A stretch of 64,000 nt of DNA from an uncultured Agathobacter sp. (GCA_934365945.1 CAKRNE010000010.1:21449-85448), one strand, 5' to 3'. Positions 16,313 to 26,154 are shown, numbered from the stretch's first letter. The notes: generated by a model not told the origin, from the letters alone. Translations and numbers: made by a program.

Positions 16313-17689
16313 TTAAAATGGAAGTCCTTTGAATAAGCCTCCAAGACCGCCGCCTCCACGGCGTCCTTTTTTGCCGCCCATCATGCCGGGCATCTGCTTC
16401 ATGAACTTCTTTGTCTGCTCAAACTGCTTTACAAGTCTGTTGACCTCTGATACATCTACGCCTGCGCCTCTTGCAATACGGGCCTTGCGGCTTGGATTTA
16501 GAAGCTTAGGATTTCGTCTTTCCTCAGGTGTCATGGAATAGATGATTGCCTCTGTGCGGGCCATGCCCTTTTCGGCTTCATCTGTATCAATATCCGGCAT
16601 CTTGCCTCCACCGATACCCATGCCCGGCATCATGCCCATCACGCTTGAAAGACCGCCCATCTTCTTCATCTGACTCATCGAATCAAGGTACATCTCAAAG
16701 TCAAACTCATTTTTGCGCATCTTCTGCTCAAGCTTCTTGGCCTGTTCCTCATCAATGTTTTCCTGTGCCTTCTCAATCATGGAAAGCACATCGCCCATGC
16801 CAAGGATTCTTGAAGCCATACGCTCCGGATAGAATTGCTCAAGGTCTGAAAGCTTCTCGCCCATACCGGCGTAAAGTATCGGCTTTCCTGTAACGGCTCT
16901 GATTGAAAGTGCCGCTCCACCTCTGGTGTCACCATCAAGCTTTGTGATGACAACTCCGTCAATTCCTATCTTTTCATCAAAGGTACCTGCTACATTTACC
17001 GCATCCTGACCTGTCATGGCATCAACCACGAGTATGGTCTGGAAAACATCAGTAGCTTCTTTTATCTCAATAAGCTCTGCCATCATATCCTCATCAATAT
17101 GAAGACGTCCGGCAGTATCGATGATAACAACATTGAAATCGTTTTTCTTAGCATGCTCCACAGCAGCCTTTGCGATGTCGGCAGGCTTGTTTTTGTCACC
17201 CATTGAGAAAACCTCAACGCCCTGCTTCTCGCCGTTTATCTTTAACTGCTCAATCGCAGCCGGGCGATACACATCACAGGCTACAAGCAGTGATTTCTTG
17301 CCCTTGCTCTTAAGCTTCCCGGCAATTTTTGCTGTGGTGGTTGTCTTACCGGCTCCCTGAAGACCTACCATCATGATAACGGTAAGCTCCTTGCCCGGCC
17401 TGAAAGCAATCTCTGTTGTCTCAGAGCCCATAAGCTTAATCATCTCTTCGTTTACGATTTTGATGACCATCTGACCGGGATTGAGACCATTCATGACATC
17501 CTGTCCGATTGCTCTCTCCTGGACACTCTTTGTGAACTGCTTAACAACCTTGAAGTTAACATCGGCCTCAAGGAGTGCCATCTTAACCTCTTTAAGAGCA
17601 GCCTTTACATCATCCTCAGTAAGCTTTCCCTTGCTGCGGAGATTCTTGAAAACGTTCTGCAGTTTTTCTGATAAACTGTCAAATGCCAT
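16313..17689 (-). CDS. ffh: Signal recognition particle protein Ffh
   Basis: SRP54 GTPase that binds signal sequences and the SRP RNA for co-translational targeting. 458 residues: N domain (1-90), G domain with G1 GLQGAGKTTTTAK, DTAGRLH and TKLDGD, and a methionine-rich M domain from about residue 300 with SVMGMMPGMG. The tail is glycine- and lysine-rich. It starts one base after the ylxM stop, so the two are translationally coupled. Its receptor ftsY lies nearby, beyond ilvA. Confidence 0.97.
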   Translation of the reverse strand: MAFDSLSEKLQNVFKNLRSKGKLTEDDVKAALKEVKMALLEADVNFKVVKQFTKSVQERAIGQDVMNGLNPGQMVIKIVNEEMIKLMGSETTEIAFRPGKELTVIMMVGLQGAGKTTTTAKIAGKLKSKGKKSLLVACDVYRPAAIEQLKINGEKQGVEVFSMGDKNKPADIAKAAVEHAKKNDFNVVIIDTAGRLHIDEDMMAELIEIKEATDVFQTILVVDAMTGQDAVNVAGTFDEKIGIDGVVITKLDGDTRGGAALSIRAVTGKPILYAGMGEKLSDLEQFYPERMASRILGMGDVLSMIEKAQENIDEEQAKKLEQKMRKNEFDFEMYLDSMSQMKKMGGLSSVMGMMPGMGIGGGKMPDIDTDEAEKGMARTEAIIYSMTPEERRNPKLLNPSRKARIARGAGVDVSEVNRLVKQFEQTKKFMKQMPGMMGGKKGRRGGGGLGGLFKGLPF

Positions 17690-17690
17690 A

Positions 17691-18035
17691 TTACAGCTCC
17701 TCTAGTATCTGATTCGAAATAGCTTCGATTTCATTCATTAATAGCTCATTATGTGATTTCTTAAAATCATTCGTCAGCTCATGAATCCTTCGTATGTCAC
17801 TCTTTATGGACATAAACTTGTCAACGAGATGAAGCTTTGCCTCATAGTCAAACAACTTCTTATTGCATCTCTTAATCAGATCGGCAACACCCTGACGGGA
17901 AATCCCCTCCTCGGATGCAATCTCTCCAAGTGACAAATCATTGAAGACAAAATCCTCATATACCTGACGCTGATGCTCATTCAAAAGCTCACCGTAGAAA
18001 TCATATAAATATGCCTGTTCAAGTTTTTCTTCCAT
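17691..18035 (-). CDS. ylxM: YlxM family helix-turn-helix protein
   Basis: A 114-residue protein of the UPF0122/YlxM family, sigma-70 region 4-like. The helix-turn-helix is around residues 20-60 ([20 protein letters not shown]). In other Firmicutes YlxM is linked to SRP function and its gene always sits beside ffh, as here. The C-terminal half is a charged helix. First gene of the ylxM-ffh-rpsP-khpA operon, behind a good promoter. Confidence 0.92.
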   Translation of the reverse strand: MEEKLEQAYLYDFYGELLNEHQRQVYEDFVFNDLSLGEIASEEGISRQGVADLIKRCNKKLFDYEAKLHLVDKFMSIKSDIRRIHELTNDFKKSHNELLMNEIEAISNQILEEL

Positions 18036-18069
18036 ATCAAGTATCCTCTTTTTCCCTCGAACCTATGGT

Positions 18070-18098
18070 AGAATAACACATAGTTTGCCCGGTGTCAA
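18070..18098 (-). promoter_or_regulatory. Promoter of the ylxM-ffh-rpsP-khpA operon
   Basis: TTGACA (18098-18093) and TATTCT (18075-18070) on the minus strand with a 17-base spacer, about 35 bases before ylxM. The -35 sits in the arm of a small hairpin (TCAAGTA/TACTTGA) that follows the ilvA stop codon. Confidence 0.8.
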
Positions 18099-18123
18099 GT
18101 AAAAATACTTGATACTTTTATTT

Positions 18124-19335
18124 TTATATCATAGTGCGTACAATTCTTGGCTTATAGCCCTTCTTCTCAAGTGCAGCCATAATCTTTTCCTTGTGCTCTG
18201 TGCCAAAGCACTCAAGCGTGATTCTAAGCTCAACAGCCGCACTTCTGTTTGTAGTGACAAACTGGTTGTGCTCAAGCTTTATTACATTTCCCTGTACATC
18301 GGCGAGAGTCTGCGCAACCTTTGCAAGCTCGCCCGGCTTATCAGGCAGAAGCACTGAAACAGTAAAGATTCTGTCTCTGAAAATAAGGCCCTGCTGTACA
18401 ACTGATGACATAGTGATGACATCCATGTTGCCACCGCTTAAGATAGAAACCACTCTCTTGTCCTTTACACCGAGATGCTTAAGAGCAGCTACAGTGAGAA
18501 GACCTGAGTTTTCGACTATCATCTTGTGATTCTCCACCATATCAAGGAAGGCTACGATAAGCTCATCATCCTCCACTGTGATGATATCATCAAGATTTTT
18601 CTTTATGTATGGGAAAATATTTGAGCCCGGTGTCTTTACAGCTGTTCCGTCTGCAATGGTATTTACACTTGGTAAAGTGGTCACTTTGCCGTTCTTAAAC
18701 GACTCCTGCATACAATTGGCGCCTGCCGGCTCCACTCCGATAACCTTAATCTTTGGATTTAAGAGCTTTGCAAGTGTAGAAACACCTGTTGCCAGTCCGC
18801 CTCCTCCGATTGGAACAAGGATGTACTCAACAAGAGGCAGCTCCTTGAATATCTCCATGGCGATAGTTCCCTGTCCTGTTGCGACAGCTAAATCATCAAA
18901 CGGATGGATGAATGTGTAGCCCTCTTTCTCTGCGAGCTCATATGCCTTGGCACATGCCTCATCATACACATCTCCGTAAAGCACTACCTCAGCGCCGTAG
19001 CTCTTTGTACGGTTTACCTTGATAAGAGGTGTGGTGGTAGGCATCACGATGACAGCCTTGCAGCCATAGCACTTTGCCGCATATGCAACACCCTGCGCAT
19101 GGTTTCCTGCGGATGCTGTGATGAGGCCCTTTGCTCTCTCCTCATCTGTGAGTGTGCTTATCTTGTAGTAAGCGCCTCTGACCTTGTAAGCTCCGGTAAA
19201 CTGCATATTTTCAGGCTTAAGATATACTTTATTGCCTGTCTGGTCACTTAAAAAATCACTGTAAATGAGCTTTGTCTCAAGGGTGACCTCCTTGACCTTC
19301 TCACTTGCTTCTTCAAATTTATCTAATGTCAGCAT
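18124..19335 (-). CDS. ilvA: Threonine ammonia-lyase with ACT domain
   Basis: PLP enzyme that deaminates threonine to 2-oxobutyrate, feeding isoleucine synthesis or threonine catabolism. 403 residues: the PLP lysine is in FTGAYKVRGAYY (about residue 47), the phosphate-binding loop is GGGGLATG, and an ACT domain (about 325-400) follows. The start is the ATG at 19333-19335, with AAAGGAAG 7 bases upstream; upstream in-frame codons lie in the structured leader. Its place between ylxM and ftsY interrupts the SRP cluster. The leader forms a 12-bp hairpin. Single-ACT domain suggests the shorter, clostridial-type enzyme; feedback behaviour is not readable. Confidence 0.92.
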   Translation of the reverse strand: MLTLDKFEEASEKVKEVTLETKLIYSDFLSDQTGNKVYLKPENMQFTGAYKVRGAYYKISTLTDEERAKGLITASAGNHAQGVAYAAKCYGCKAVIVMPTTTPLIKVNRTKSYGAEVVLYGDVYDEACAKAYELAEKEGYTFIHPFDDLAVATGQGTIAMEIFKELPLVEYILVPIGGGGLATGVSTLAKLLNPKIKVIGVEPAGANCMQESFKNGKVTTLPSVNTIADGTAVKTPGSNIFPYIKKNLDDIITVEDDELIVAFLDMVENHKMIVENSGLLTVAALKHLGVKDKRVVSILSGGNMDVITMSSVVQQGLIFRDRIFTVSVLLPDKPGELAKVAQTLADVQGNVIKLEHNQFVTTNRSAAVELRITLECFGTEHKEKIMAALEKKGYKPRIVRTMI

Positions 19336-19368
19336 ATTTGTTCTTCCTTTCATTTCCTTGGTATAACG

Positions 19369-19451
19369 ATTCAGAACCACCCCACACATATTCGCAAAAA
19401 CGCACGATACTCAGTGGTTCTGAATAGTTATTTTTCATTATATTATACCAA
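19369..19451 (-). promoter_or_regulatory. ilvA promoter and hairpin leader
   Basis: An extended -10, TTGGTATAAT (19451-19442, minus), starts a leader of about 100 bases. Within it a perfect 12-bp inverted repeat (ATTCAGAACCAC with GTGGTTCTGAAT, 19369-19380 and 19414-19425) encloses a 33-base loop. The loop holds most of the sequence shared with the LysR leader at 10275-10305. There is no T-box consensus and no T-tract, so neither a T-box nor a simple terminator is supported. Confidence 0.6.
19375..19405 (-). repeat. 31-base sequence shared with the LysR leader
   Basis: Second copy of the element at 10275-10305 (28 of 31 identical). Here it overlaps the left arm and loop of the ilvA leader hairpin. 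Confidence 0.6.
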
Positions 19452-19533
19452 AAATTCCGTACAGATATATACAAACTGATATACCAGATTATTATAAACA
19501 ATATAACTTATACGTTCAAAGATATTTGCCAAA

Positions 19534-20475
19534 TTATTCCGTTTTTGTGTCAAACAACGCATTCACGAACTCGTCCGAATCAAATTTCTGCAGATCATCA
19601 ATAGTCTCACCGACTCCGATATACTTGACCGGCACTGAAAGTTCTGACTGTATCGCTACAGCGATACCGCCCTTTGCCGTACCGTCCATCTTTGTGAGCA
19701 CGATACCCGATATCTTTGCAACATCAGAAAACTCTCTCGCCTGAACAAGTGCATTCTGGCCTGTAGTCGCATCCAGCACCACGAGTGTCTCTCTGTATGC
19801 ATCCGGATACTCGCTCTCCAATATCTTATTAATCTTTCCTAGCTCATTCATCAGATTCTTTTTGTTGTGTAATCTTCCCGCTGTATCAACAAGAAGCACA
19901 TCAGCATTTCTGGCCTTTGAAGCTGCAACTGCATCATATACAACAGCTCCCGGGTCTGCGCCCTCTGCACCGCCAATCATATCAACTCCGGCACGGTTTG
20001 CCCATTCCTTCAGCTGGTCACCTGCTGCCGCCCTGAAGGTATCGGCACCTGCAATGACCACCTTCTTGCCCTGTTCCTTGAGCTTTCCTGCAAGCTTTCC
20101 GACAGTGGTAGTCTTTCCTACTCCGTTGACACCGATTACAAGCACAACAGACTTTTCATTTTCAAATCTGTAAGCTGTCTCCTCCACCTTCATCTGCTCC
20201 TTGATGCTCTCAATCAAGAGCTCCTTACACTCTGCCGGCTCCTTGATATGCTGCTCCTTAACCTTTCTCTGCAGATCCTCGATGATATTCTCCGTGGCTC
20301 TCACTCCGAGGTCTCCCATGATAAGAATCTCCTCAAGCTCCTCATAAAAATCATCATCTATATGTGAAAATCCACTGAAAAGTGAATCTATGCCGGAAAC
20401 AATATTGTCTCTGGTCTTTGTCAATCCTGAAACGAGCCTCTTAAAAAAGCCCGGCTTCTTTTCTTTTTCTTCCAT
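19534..20475 (-). CDS. ftsY: Signal recognition particle receptor FtsY
   Basis: SRP receptor GTPase at the membrane, partner of Ffh. 313 residues with a short charged N-terminus in place of the long acidic A domain of E. coli. N domain about 20-100, G1 GVNGVGKTTTVGKLAG (about residue 112), DTAGRLHNKKNLM, and TKMDGTAKGG. It starts 23 bases after smc, and the smc-ftsY-(ffh) order is conserved in Firmicutes. GGAGAGATGAA precedes the ATG. Confidence 0.96.
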   Translation of the reverse strand: MEEKEKKPGFFKRLVSGLTKTRDNIVSGIDSLFSGFSHIDDDFYEELEEILIMGDLGVRATENIIEDLQRKVKEQHIKEPAECKELLIESIKEQMKVEETAYRFENEKSVVLVIGVNGVGKTTTVGKLAGKLKEQGKKVVIAGADTFRAAAGDQLKEWANRAGVDMIGGAEGADPGAVVYDAVAASKARNADVLLVDTAGRLHNKKNLMNELGKINKILESEYPDAYRETLVVLDATTGQNALVQAREFSDVAKISGIVLTKMDGTAKGGIAVAIQSELSVPVKYIGVGETIDDLQKFDSDEFVNALFDTKTE

Positions 20476-20498
20476 TTCATCTCTCCATAAATAATATT

Positions 20499-23400
20499 CT
20501 ACTGTGTCAGATCATTCTCTATCAGATTTACCGAAACGAGTGTGGAAACACCCTTTTCCTGCATCGTAATACCATAGAGTCTGTCCGCTGCCGCCATCGT
20601 ACCACGTCTGTGTGTGATAACGATAAACTGTGTGTTCTTTGTAAGCTTGTTCAGATAATTTGCATAGCGAGAAACGTTTGAGTCATCAAGCGCCGCCTCA
20701 ATCTCATCAAGCAGACAAAACGGCGATGGCTTAAGTGCCTGAATGGCAAACAAAAGCGCAATAGCTGTGAGTGCCTTTTCACCACCGGACATCTGCATCA
20801 TATTCTGCAGCTTCTTTCCGGGCGGCTGTGCGATGATTCTGATACCGCACTCAAGTATATCCTCGTCCTCCACAAGCTCGAGCGAACCATGTCCACCACC
20901 AAAAAGCTGCTTGAAGGATTTGTCAAACTCTCTCTGAATCTCGGCAAACTTCTCCGTAAACTGCTTTCTCATGCCACTGTCAAGCTCATCTATAATGCCA
21001 ACCAGAGTCTTTTCAGCCTCTATAAGGTCGTCATGCTGTCCCTTCAAGAACTCATAACGCGTTGAAATCTCTCTATACTCCTCAATCGCGTTGACATTTA
21101 CATCACCGAGACGTCTGATTTCATCCTTTATGCCTGCAATCAGCTTCTTTAATGAAGGCAGATCATCATATGCATCATTTCTAAGCTCTGCTGCTGCATG
21201 CGGAGTAAGCTCATACTCATTCCACATGTAGTTGGTCTGCGTCTCTGAAGCCTCCTTAAGCTTATCTCTCTGGCTGTTCAGTCTGAAAAGCTCCTTATCC
21301 AGATTGGCCTGCTTCTTTGAGACTTCCTCCTGCTTTGCAAAAAAGCCTCTGTAATTCTCAGACATCTTTTCCTTTTTGGCAAGACTCTCTCTAAGCTCTT
21401 CGTCAAGCTTTGAATTATTGTCCTTTGACGCCAGAATGGTCTGTGTTATTGCATCAATATCAGCCTGCTTCTTTTTAATATCATCCTTTGCAGTAGCTGC
21501 ACCTTCCACAAGGCTTTCCTTCTGCTCATCAAATTTTTCTATCTCCGAATTGATACGATTGATATTTTCTATAGCAAATTCTGCCGTCTTTGTGATATTT
21601 GCAAGCTCAAGTGAAATGGCAGCGGCCTTGTGTGAAGCCTCCTGCTCAAGAACACCCTGCTTTTCAAGAATCTCACTGAATGTGCTGTTTTCCTTCTCAA
21701 GCTGCTTTTCACGCTGCTTTGACGCCTCAAGCTGTGCTGCGATATCCTTCTTGCCCTGATTTATCTCTTCGAGCTGTTTTTCAATCTCCGCATTTTCTGT
21801 GCGCAGATCCTCGTAGACATTCGCACTCTCCTTCTTCTGCTGGTCTGCCCTGTCAACTGAAATCTGTGCTGTGTTCTGCTCAATATACTTTTCCTGAAGC
21901 AGTGTCTTTGTGGCTGCTATATCCTCCTCGCCAAGCGCAATAGCAGTCGCGATATCATCCTTTCTGGCTCTAAGCTCTTTAAGCTTAGTCTTAGTCTGAT
22001 CAACTCTCTTTTCAAGCTCCTCAATCTCACGATTTCTCGCAAGCAGATTGGATGAATTTTTAAACGCACCACCGGACATAGAGCCTCCCGGTGCCAGATA
22101 CTCGCCCTCGACAGTCACGATATGGAGTGAATAGTGATTCTTCTTCGCAAGTGCAATAGCATTGTCAATTGTGTCCACCACAATCACCCTGCCAAGCAGG
22201 TAAGCAACAACCTCATCAAACTTCGGGTCACACTTCACCAGCTTATTTGCAATGCCAAGCACACCCTTTTCGCCGAGTGCCGCCTCATTTTTAGTATTCT
22301 TGTTTGCACGCACACTCGTAAGTGGTAAAAACGTAGCTCGTCCAAAATGATTAGTCTTTAAAAAGCCTATCATCTTTTTGGCTGTGGCCTCATCCTCTGT
22401 AACGATATTCTGGATATTACCGCTTAAGGCTGTCTCTATCGCTATCTCATAGCGCTTATCCACCTGGATAAGATCGGAAACTACGCCGAGAAGCCCCGGA
22501 TTTTTGGCCTTCTGCTCCATGACACGCTTGATGCTGTTGCCATAACCGTCATAGCGCTCCGCAATATTTTTAAGTGACTCAAGACGTGAAACAGACTTAT
22601 GATACTCTGTGGAAGCATCCTCCATCAGACGGGCATTCTCCTTAGACTTATCTCTCCACTCCTTAGCCTTTGCCAAAAGAGCCGACTCCTTTTCCTTTAA
22701 TCCTGCAATCTCTTCATTGACAGCCGAAAGCTTCTTATTGGCTTCATCCAATATATCATCAAGCCCTGCTTCCCTTGTCTTTCTATCTAAAAGACGCTTT
22801 GTAAGCTCTGCCTTTCTGATATTAATCTGCTCAAGCATAGTGGCAAAGCGCTGCTGCCTTGACTGGATATTACCTCTCTCCTGAAGCAGGGCAATAAGCT
22901 CATTCTTGCCCTTTTCAAGCCCATCGTTGCAACGGTTGACCTCTGCAAGTACAGCCTCGTGCTCGTTTACTGAAAGCTGTTCCTTTTGCTTCATCTGCTC
23001 TATCTCAGCTTCAAGTGCGGCCTTTTTATCATCATACTCTTTTCTGCTTTCAAGACGCTCAGCCTTTTCCTTTTCGATAGCAAAAAGCCGCGACTGCAGA
23101 TGCTCATCCGTCATTTCAGCCGTGTGAATCTGCTCCTTTAAAAGCTCTATCTGATTCTCAAGCTTCTGTCTGGTGGATGAAGTACTTGTGATGCTCTCAC
23201 GAAGAGACTCAATACGCTCATCCATCTGCTGCATATCATTCCCAAGCCTCTCATACTCTGACTTGATGCTTTCATAGGTGGCATTGGTCTCCTTTAGCTC
23301 GTCATCCGCAATAGTGTATTTCTCATCTGCTGCCTTAAGCTCAGTCTCGATTCGTGCTGACTCGAGTAAAAACATGTTGACATCGTAGGTCTTTAGCTCT

Positions 23401-24059
23401 TCTTTCTTTTTGAGATATGTATGAGCCTTCTCAGACTGTCTCTGTAACGGCCCCACCTGCCTCTCAAGCTCTGTCAGAATATCATTGACACGCACCAGGT
23501 TCTCTCTCTCATTATCGAGCTTCTTTTGTGCTGTAATCTTTCTCTTTTTAAACTTTACAATGCCGGCAGCCTCATCAAACAGCTCTCGCCTCTCCTCCGG
23601 CTTTCCACTTAGAATCCTGTCAATCTGACCCTGTCCAATGATGGAATAGCCCTCTTTACCGATACCGGTATCATAGAAAAGCTCTGAAACCTCCTTGAGC
23701 CTGCACGGATTGCCATTGATGAGATACTCGCTCTCTCCCGAGCGGTAAACACGTCTGGCAACTGTAACCTCGTTGAAATCAATCGCAAGCGAATGATCTG
23801 AATTGTCAAGTGTGATGGCAACATACGCGTATCCAAGCGGCTTTCTGTTCTCAGTGCCTGCAAAAATGACATCCTGCATACTGGCACCACGAAGCTGCTT
23901 TGCACTCTGCTCACCGAGCACCCATCTAACCGCATCTGCGACATTACTCTTTCCACTGCCGTTTGGCCCGACAATACCTGTGATGCCGTTGTGGAACTCA
24001 AAAACAATTTTGTTGGCAAAGGACTTAAAGCCCTGTACTTCCAAGCTCTTTAAATACAT
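20499..24059 (-). CDS. smc: Chromosome segregation protein SMC
   Basis: Condensin ATPase that organises and helps segregate the chromosome with ScpA and ScpB. 1186 residues: Walker A GPNGSGKSNVADAVRWVLGE near the N-terminus, coiled coil to about 500, hinge about 515-640, coiled coil to about 1000, then the ABC signature MSGGEKALTAIALLFAI and Walker B CLLDEIEAALDD. It lies 9 bases after rnc and before ftsY, the standard rnc-smc-ftsY cluster. AGGAG is 6 bases from the ATG. Confidence 0.97.
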   Translation of the reverse strand: MYLKSLEVQGFKSFANKIVFEFHNGITGIVGPNGSGKSNVADAVRWVLGEQSAKQLRGASMQDVIFAGTENRKPLGYAYVAITLDNSDHSLAIDFNEVTVARRVYRSGESEYLINGNPCRLKEVSELFYDTGIGKEGYSIIGQGQIDRILSGKPEERRELFDEAAGIVKFKKRKITAQKKLDNERENLVRVNDILTELERQVGPLQRQSEKAHTYLKKKEELKTYDVNMFLLESARIETELKAADEKYTIADDELKETNATYESIKSEYERLGNDMQQMDERIESLRESITSTSSTRQKLENQIELLKEQIHTAEMTDEHLQSRLFAIEKEKAERLESRKEYDDKKAALEAEIEQMKQKEQLSVNEHEAVLAEVNRCNDGLEKGKNELIALLQERGNIQSRQQRFATMLEQINIRKAELTKRLLDRKTREAGLDDILDEANKKLSAVNEEIAGLKEKESALLAKAKEWRDKSKENARLMEDASTEYHKSVSRLESLKNIAERYDGYGNSIKRVMEQKAKNPGLLGVVSDLIQVDKRYEIAIETALSGNIQNIVTEDEATAKKMIGFLKTNHFGRATFLPLTSVRANKNTKNEAALGEKGVLGIANKLVKCDPKFDEVVAYLLGRVIVVDTIDNAIALAKKNHYSLHIVTVEGEYLAPGGSMSGGAFKNSSNLLARNREIEELEKRVDQTKTKLKELRARKDDIATAIALGEEDIAATKTLLQEKYIEQNTAQISVDRADQQKKESANVYEDLRTENAEIEKQLEEINQGKKDIAAQLEASKQREKQLEKENSTFSEILEKQGVLEQEASHKAAAISLELANITKTAEFAIENINRINSEIEKFDEQKESLVEGAATAKDDIKKKQADIDAITQTILASKDNNSKLDEELRESLAKKEKMSENYRGFFAKQEEVSKKQANLDKELFRLNSQRDKLKEASETQTNYMWNEYELTPHAAAELRNDAYDDLPSLKKLIAGIKDEIRRLGDVNVNAIEEYREISTRYEFLKGQHDDLIEAEKTLVGIIDELDSGMRKQFTEKFAEIQREFDKSFKQLFGGGHGSLELVEDEDILECGIRIIAQPPGKKLQNMMQMSGGEKALTAIALLFAIQALKPSPFCLLDEIEAALDDSNVSRYANYLNKLTKNTQFIVITHRRGTMAAADRLYGITMQEKGVSTLVSVNLIENDLTQ

Positions 24060-24068
24060 TAAAAACTC

Positions 24069-24752
24069 CTATTCCCTGTTCCTGTATAAAAGAAGCGCCT
24101 GATATGCAGCCTGCTGCTCTGCCGCCTTCTTTGTGTGGCCCTCTCCCACGCTGACACGCTCACCGTCCACAAGCACTGCAACAGTAAACTGCTTGTCATG
24201 ATCCGGACCGCTCTCCTCAAGAAGCTCATAGGAAAGCTGCTCATGCCTGCCCTGTATGAGCTCCTGAAGGATAGTCTTGCTATCATAAAAGAGCTGCTTA
24301 TTCTCAATATCAGTCATGATAAACTTAAGCACAAACTCCTTTGCATTAGTAAAACCACCATCTAAATAAATTGCTCCGATCACTGCCTCAAGCGCATCGG
24401 AAAGAATTGACTTTCTCTTTCTTCCACCTGTATGATCCTCGCCCCTGCCAAGACGCAGGTACTTTCCAAGGTCAAGTGGCTTTGTACAAAGTGCAAGAGT
24501 CGGCTCACAAACAATGCTTGCGCGCAGCTTGGTAAGCTCACCCTCAGGCTTTTGCGGATAATTGATAAACAAAAACTCACTTGACACAATCTCCAAAACA
24601 GCATCTCCCAAAAACTCCAGACGCTCGTTATCAGAATGCTTTTTCATGTGTTTTTCATTGGCATACGAACTGTGTGTCAGCGCCTGCTCGAGCAGATGTC
24701 TGTTCTTGAACGTATAGCCTATTTTGCTTTGAAATTCATTTAAATCTGCCAT
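24069..24752 (-). CDS. rnc: Ribonuclease III
   Basis: Double-strand-specific endoribonuclease for rRNA and mRNA processing. 227 residues: catalytic domain with signature NERLEFLGDAVLE (about residues 42-54), a second acidic pair in DALEAVIGAIYLDGG, and a C-terminal dsRNA-binding domain (about 153-225; GEGHTKKAAEQQAAYQAL). First gene of the rnc-smc-ftsY set, following the acpP terminator by about 50 bases. Confidence 0.96.
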   Translation of the reverse strand: MADLNEFQSKIGYTFKNRHLLEQALTHSSYANEKHMKKHSDNERLEFLGDAVLEIVSSEFLFINYPQKPEGELTKLRASIVCEPTLALCTKPLDLGKYLRLGRGEDHTGGRKRKSILSDALEAVIGAIYLDGGFTNAKEFVLKFIMTDIENKQLFYDSKTILQELIQGRHEQLSYELLEESGPDHDKQFTVAVLVDGERVSVGEGHTKKAAEQQAAYQALLLYRNRE

Positions 24753-24803
24753 AATTTCTCCTGTTTTTCTATCTATTTATTCCTATTATTCCGTGACTAC
24801 AAC

Positions 24804-24831
24804 GAAAAGCCCTTATAATAAAGGGCTTTTC
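24804..24831 (-). terminator. Hairpin terminator after acpP
   Basis: A perfect 11-bp inverted repeat GAAAAGCCCTT/AAGGGCTTTTC with a 6-base loop, 14 bases after the acpP stop. The T-run is inside the 3' arm, so it could act in either direction. Efficiency is uncertain. Confidence 0.65.
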
Positions 24832-24845
24832 ATCGGTAAAACATG

Positions 24846-25082
24846 CTACTGCTCGTTTACAGCTTTTTTAATCTGCTCTACGGCATCGCCTACAGTAACA
24901 ATTTTCTCAGCTTCCTCATTAGGAATCTCGATATCGAATTCTTCCTCAATACCCATGATAATCTGGAAAACATCCAGCGAATCAGCACCAAGATCATCAA
25001 TGAAGGTTGACTCCATAGTAACCTCGTTCTCATCCACGTTAAGTACCTCGACAATAATGTCTCTAAGCTTCTCAAATTCCAT
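24846..25082 (-). CDS. acpP: Acyl carrier protein
   Basis: 78-residue carrier of growing fatty acids. The phosphopantetheine serine is in [12 protein letters not shown] (Ser38 or near); the usual DSLDxVEL is slightly altered to DSLDVFQ. Acidic and helical throughout. It follows plsX by 55 bases, as in many Firmicutes, and ends at a hairpin terminator. Confidence 0.95.
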   Translation of the reverse strand: MEFEKLRDIIVEVLNVDENEVTMESTFIDDLGADSLDVFQIIMGIEEEFDIEIPNEEAEKIVTVGDAVEQIKKAVNEQ

Positions 25083-25137
25083 TTTTAATACCTCTCATTT
25101 CTGTTTATAGTGACTGATCATACAGCAGCACTGCTGT

Positions 25138-26154
25138 CTAATCAGCCGGTTTATTAATAATATATTCTTTTATTTTATCATTAATCTCTTTTTCCTTAAA
25201 TGTGACACATTGGAAAATAGAGTTAGTGATCTCCTTTGCCTTGGAGCTGCCGTGTGTCTTTACCACAAGACCATTAAGGCCTAAAAGCGGGGCTCCTCCG
25301 TACTCAGTCGCATCAAACGACTTGAGCGTATTTTTAAGAGCCGGAAGCGCAAGTGCCGCGCCTATCTTGCTCTTTAACGTGCTCATGAGGCCTTTCTTGA
25401 TAACTCCGATAAGAGTGGAGCTAAGTCCCTCGTAGAGCTTTAAAATAACATTTCCTGTGAAAGCCTCACAGACGATAACATCAGCATCTCCCTTTGGAAT
25501 ATCCCTTGCCTCAATGCTTCCGACAAAATTGATATCCGTACACTCGCGAAGAAGCGGCATGGTCTCCTTTACCAGGGCATTGCCCTTCTCCTCCTCTGCA
25601 CCGATATTGACCAGTGCAACCTTTGGATTCTTCACACCGACAACGTGCTCCATATAGATAGAGCCCATCTTTGCAAACTGTACCAGATGCTCTGCTCTGG
25701 CATCTACATTGGCTCCACAGTCTATGAGCAAAGACACTCCGCGCTCAGTCGGAATAAGCGGTGCAAGCGGCGGCCTTTGTATCCCCTTTATCCTGCCGAC
25801 TATGACCTGTCCTCCTACAAGTACAGCTCCTGAGCTTCCTGCTGAAACAAATGCATCAGCCTCTTTATTTTTGACCATATTCATGCCGACAACTATTGAA
25901 GACTGCTTCTTGCGCCTGATTGCCACAACCGGCGGCTCGGCCATCTCGATAACCTCCGGCGCATCGACTATCTCTATCTGCCCATCCGGATATGTATACT
26001 GTGAAAGTTCTCTCTCAACAGGCTCCTTCTGTCCCACAAGAAAAATCTTTATATCATCTCTTTTATTAACTGCGTCTACCGCACCCTTAACTACCTCTGC
26101 AGGTGCATTGTCGCCACCCATTGCATCGAGCGCGACCCTTGTTGTACTTTGCAT
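25138..26154 (-). CDS. plsX: Phosphate acyltransferase PlsX
   Basis: Makes acyl-phosphate from acyl-ACP for phospholipid synthesis. 338 residues, full length, starting VALDAMGGDNAP as in the family, with the VSAGSSGAVLVGG and ALVNIGAEEEKGN segments. GGGAGGTCAC precedes the ATG. First of plsX-acpP, behind a promoter at 26196-26224. No FapR-type operator is evident. Confidence 0.95.
   Translation of the reverse strand: MQSTTRVALDAMGGDNAPAEVVKGAVDAVNKRDDIKIFLVGQKEPVERELSQYTYPDGQIEIVDAPEVIEMAEPPVVAIRRKKQSSIVVGMNMVKNKEADAFVSAGSSGAVLVGGQVIVGRIKGIQRPPLAPLIPTERGVSLLIDCGANVDARAEHLVQFAKMGSIYMEHVVGVKNPKVALVNIGAEEEKGNALVKETMPLLRECTDINFVGSIEARDIPKGDADVIVCEAFTGNVILKLYEGLSSTLIGVIKKGLMSTLKSKIGAALALPALKNTLKSFDATEYGGAPLLGLNGLVVKTHGSSKAKEITNSIFQCVTFKEKEINDKIKEYIINKPAD

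Noticed and set aside
19369..19425. T-box riboswitch upstream of ilvA
   Set aside because: The hairpin and location fit, but there is no AGGGTGGNACCGCG-type consensus on the minus strand and no terminator/antiterminator pair.
20743..24102. Several plus-strand open frames inside smc
   Set aside because: They are antisense to a complete, conserved smc with intact motifs, and lack ribosome sites and recognisable products. Similar antisense frames in purL, ffh and the glycosyltransferase genes were dropped for the same reason.
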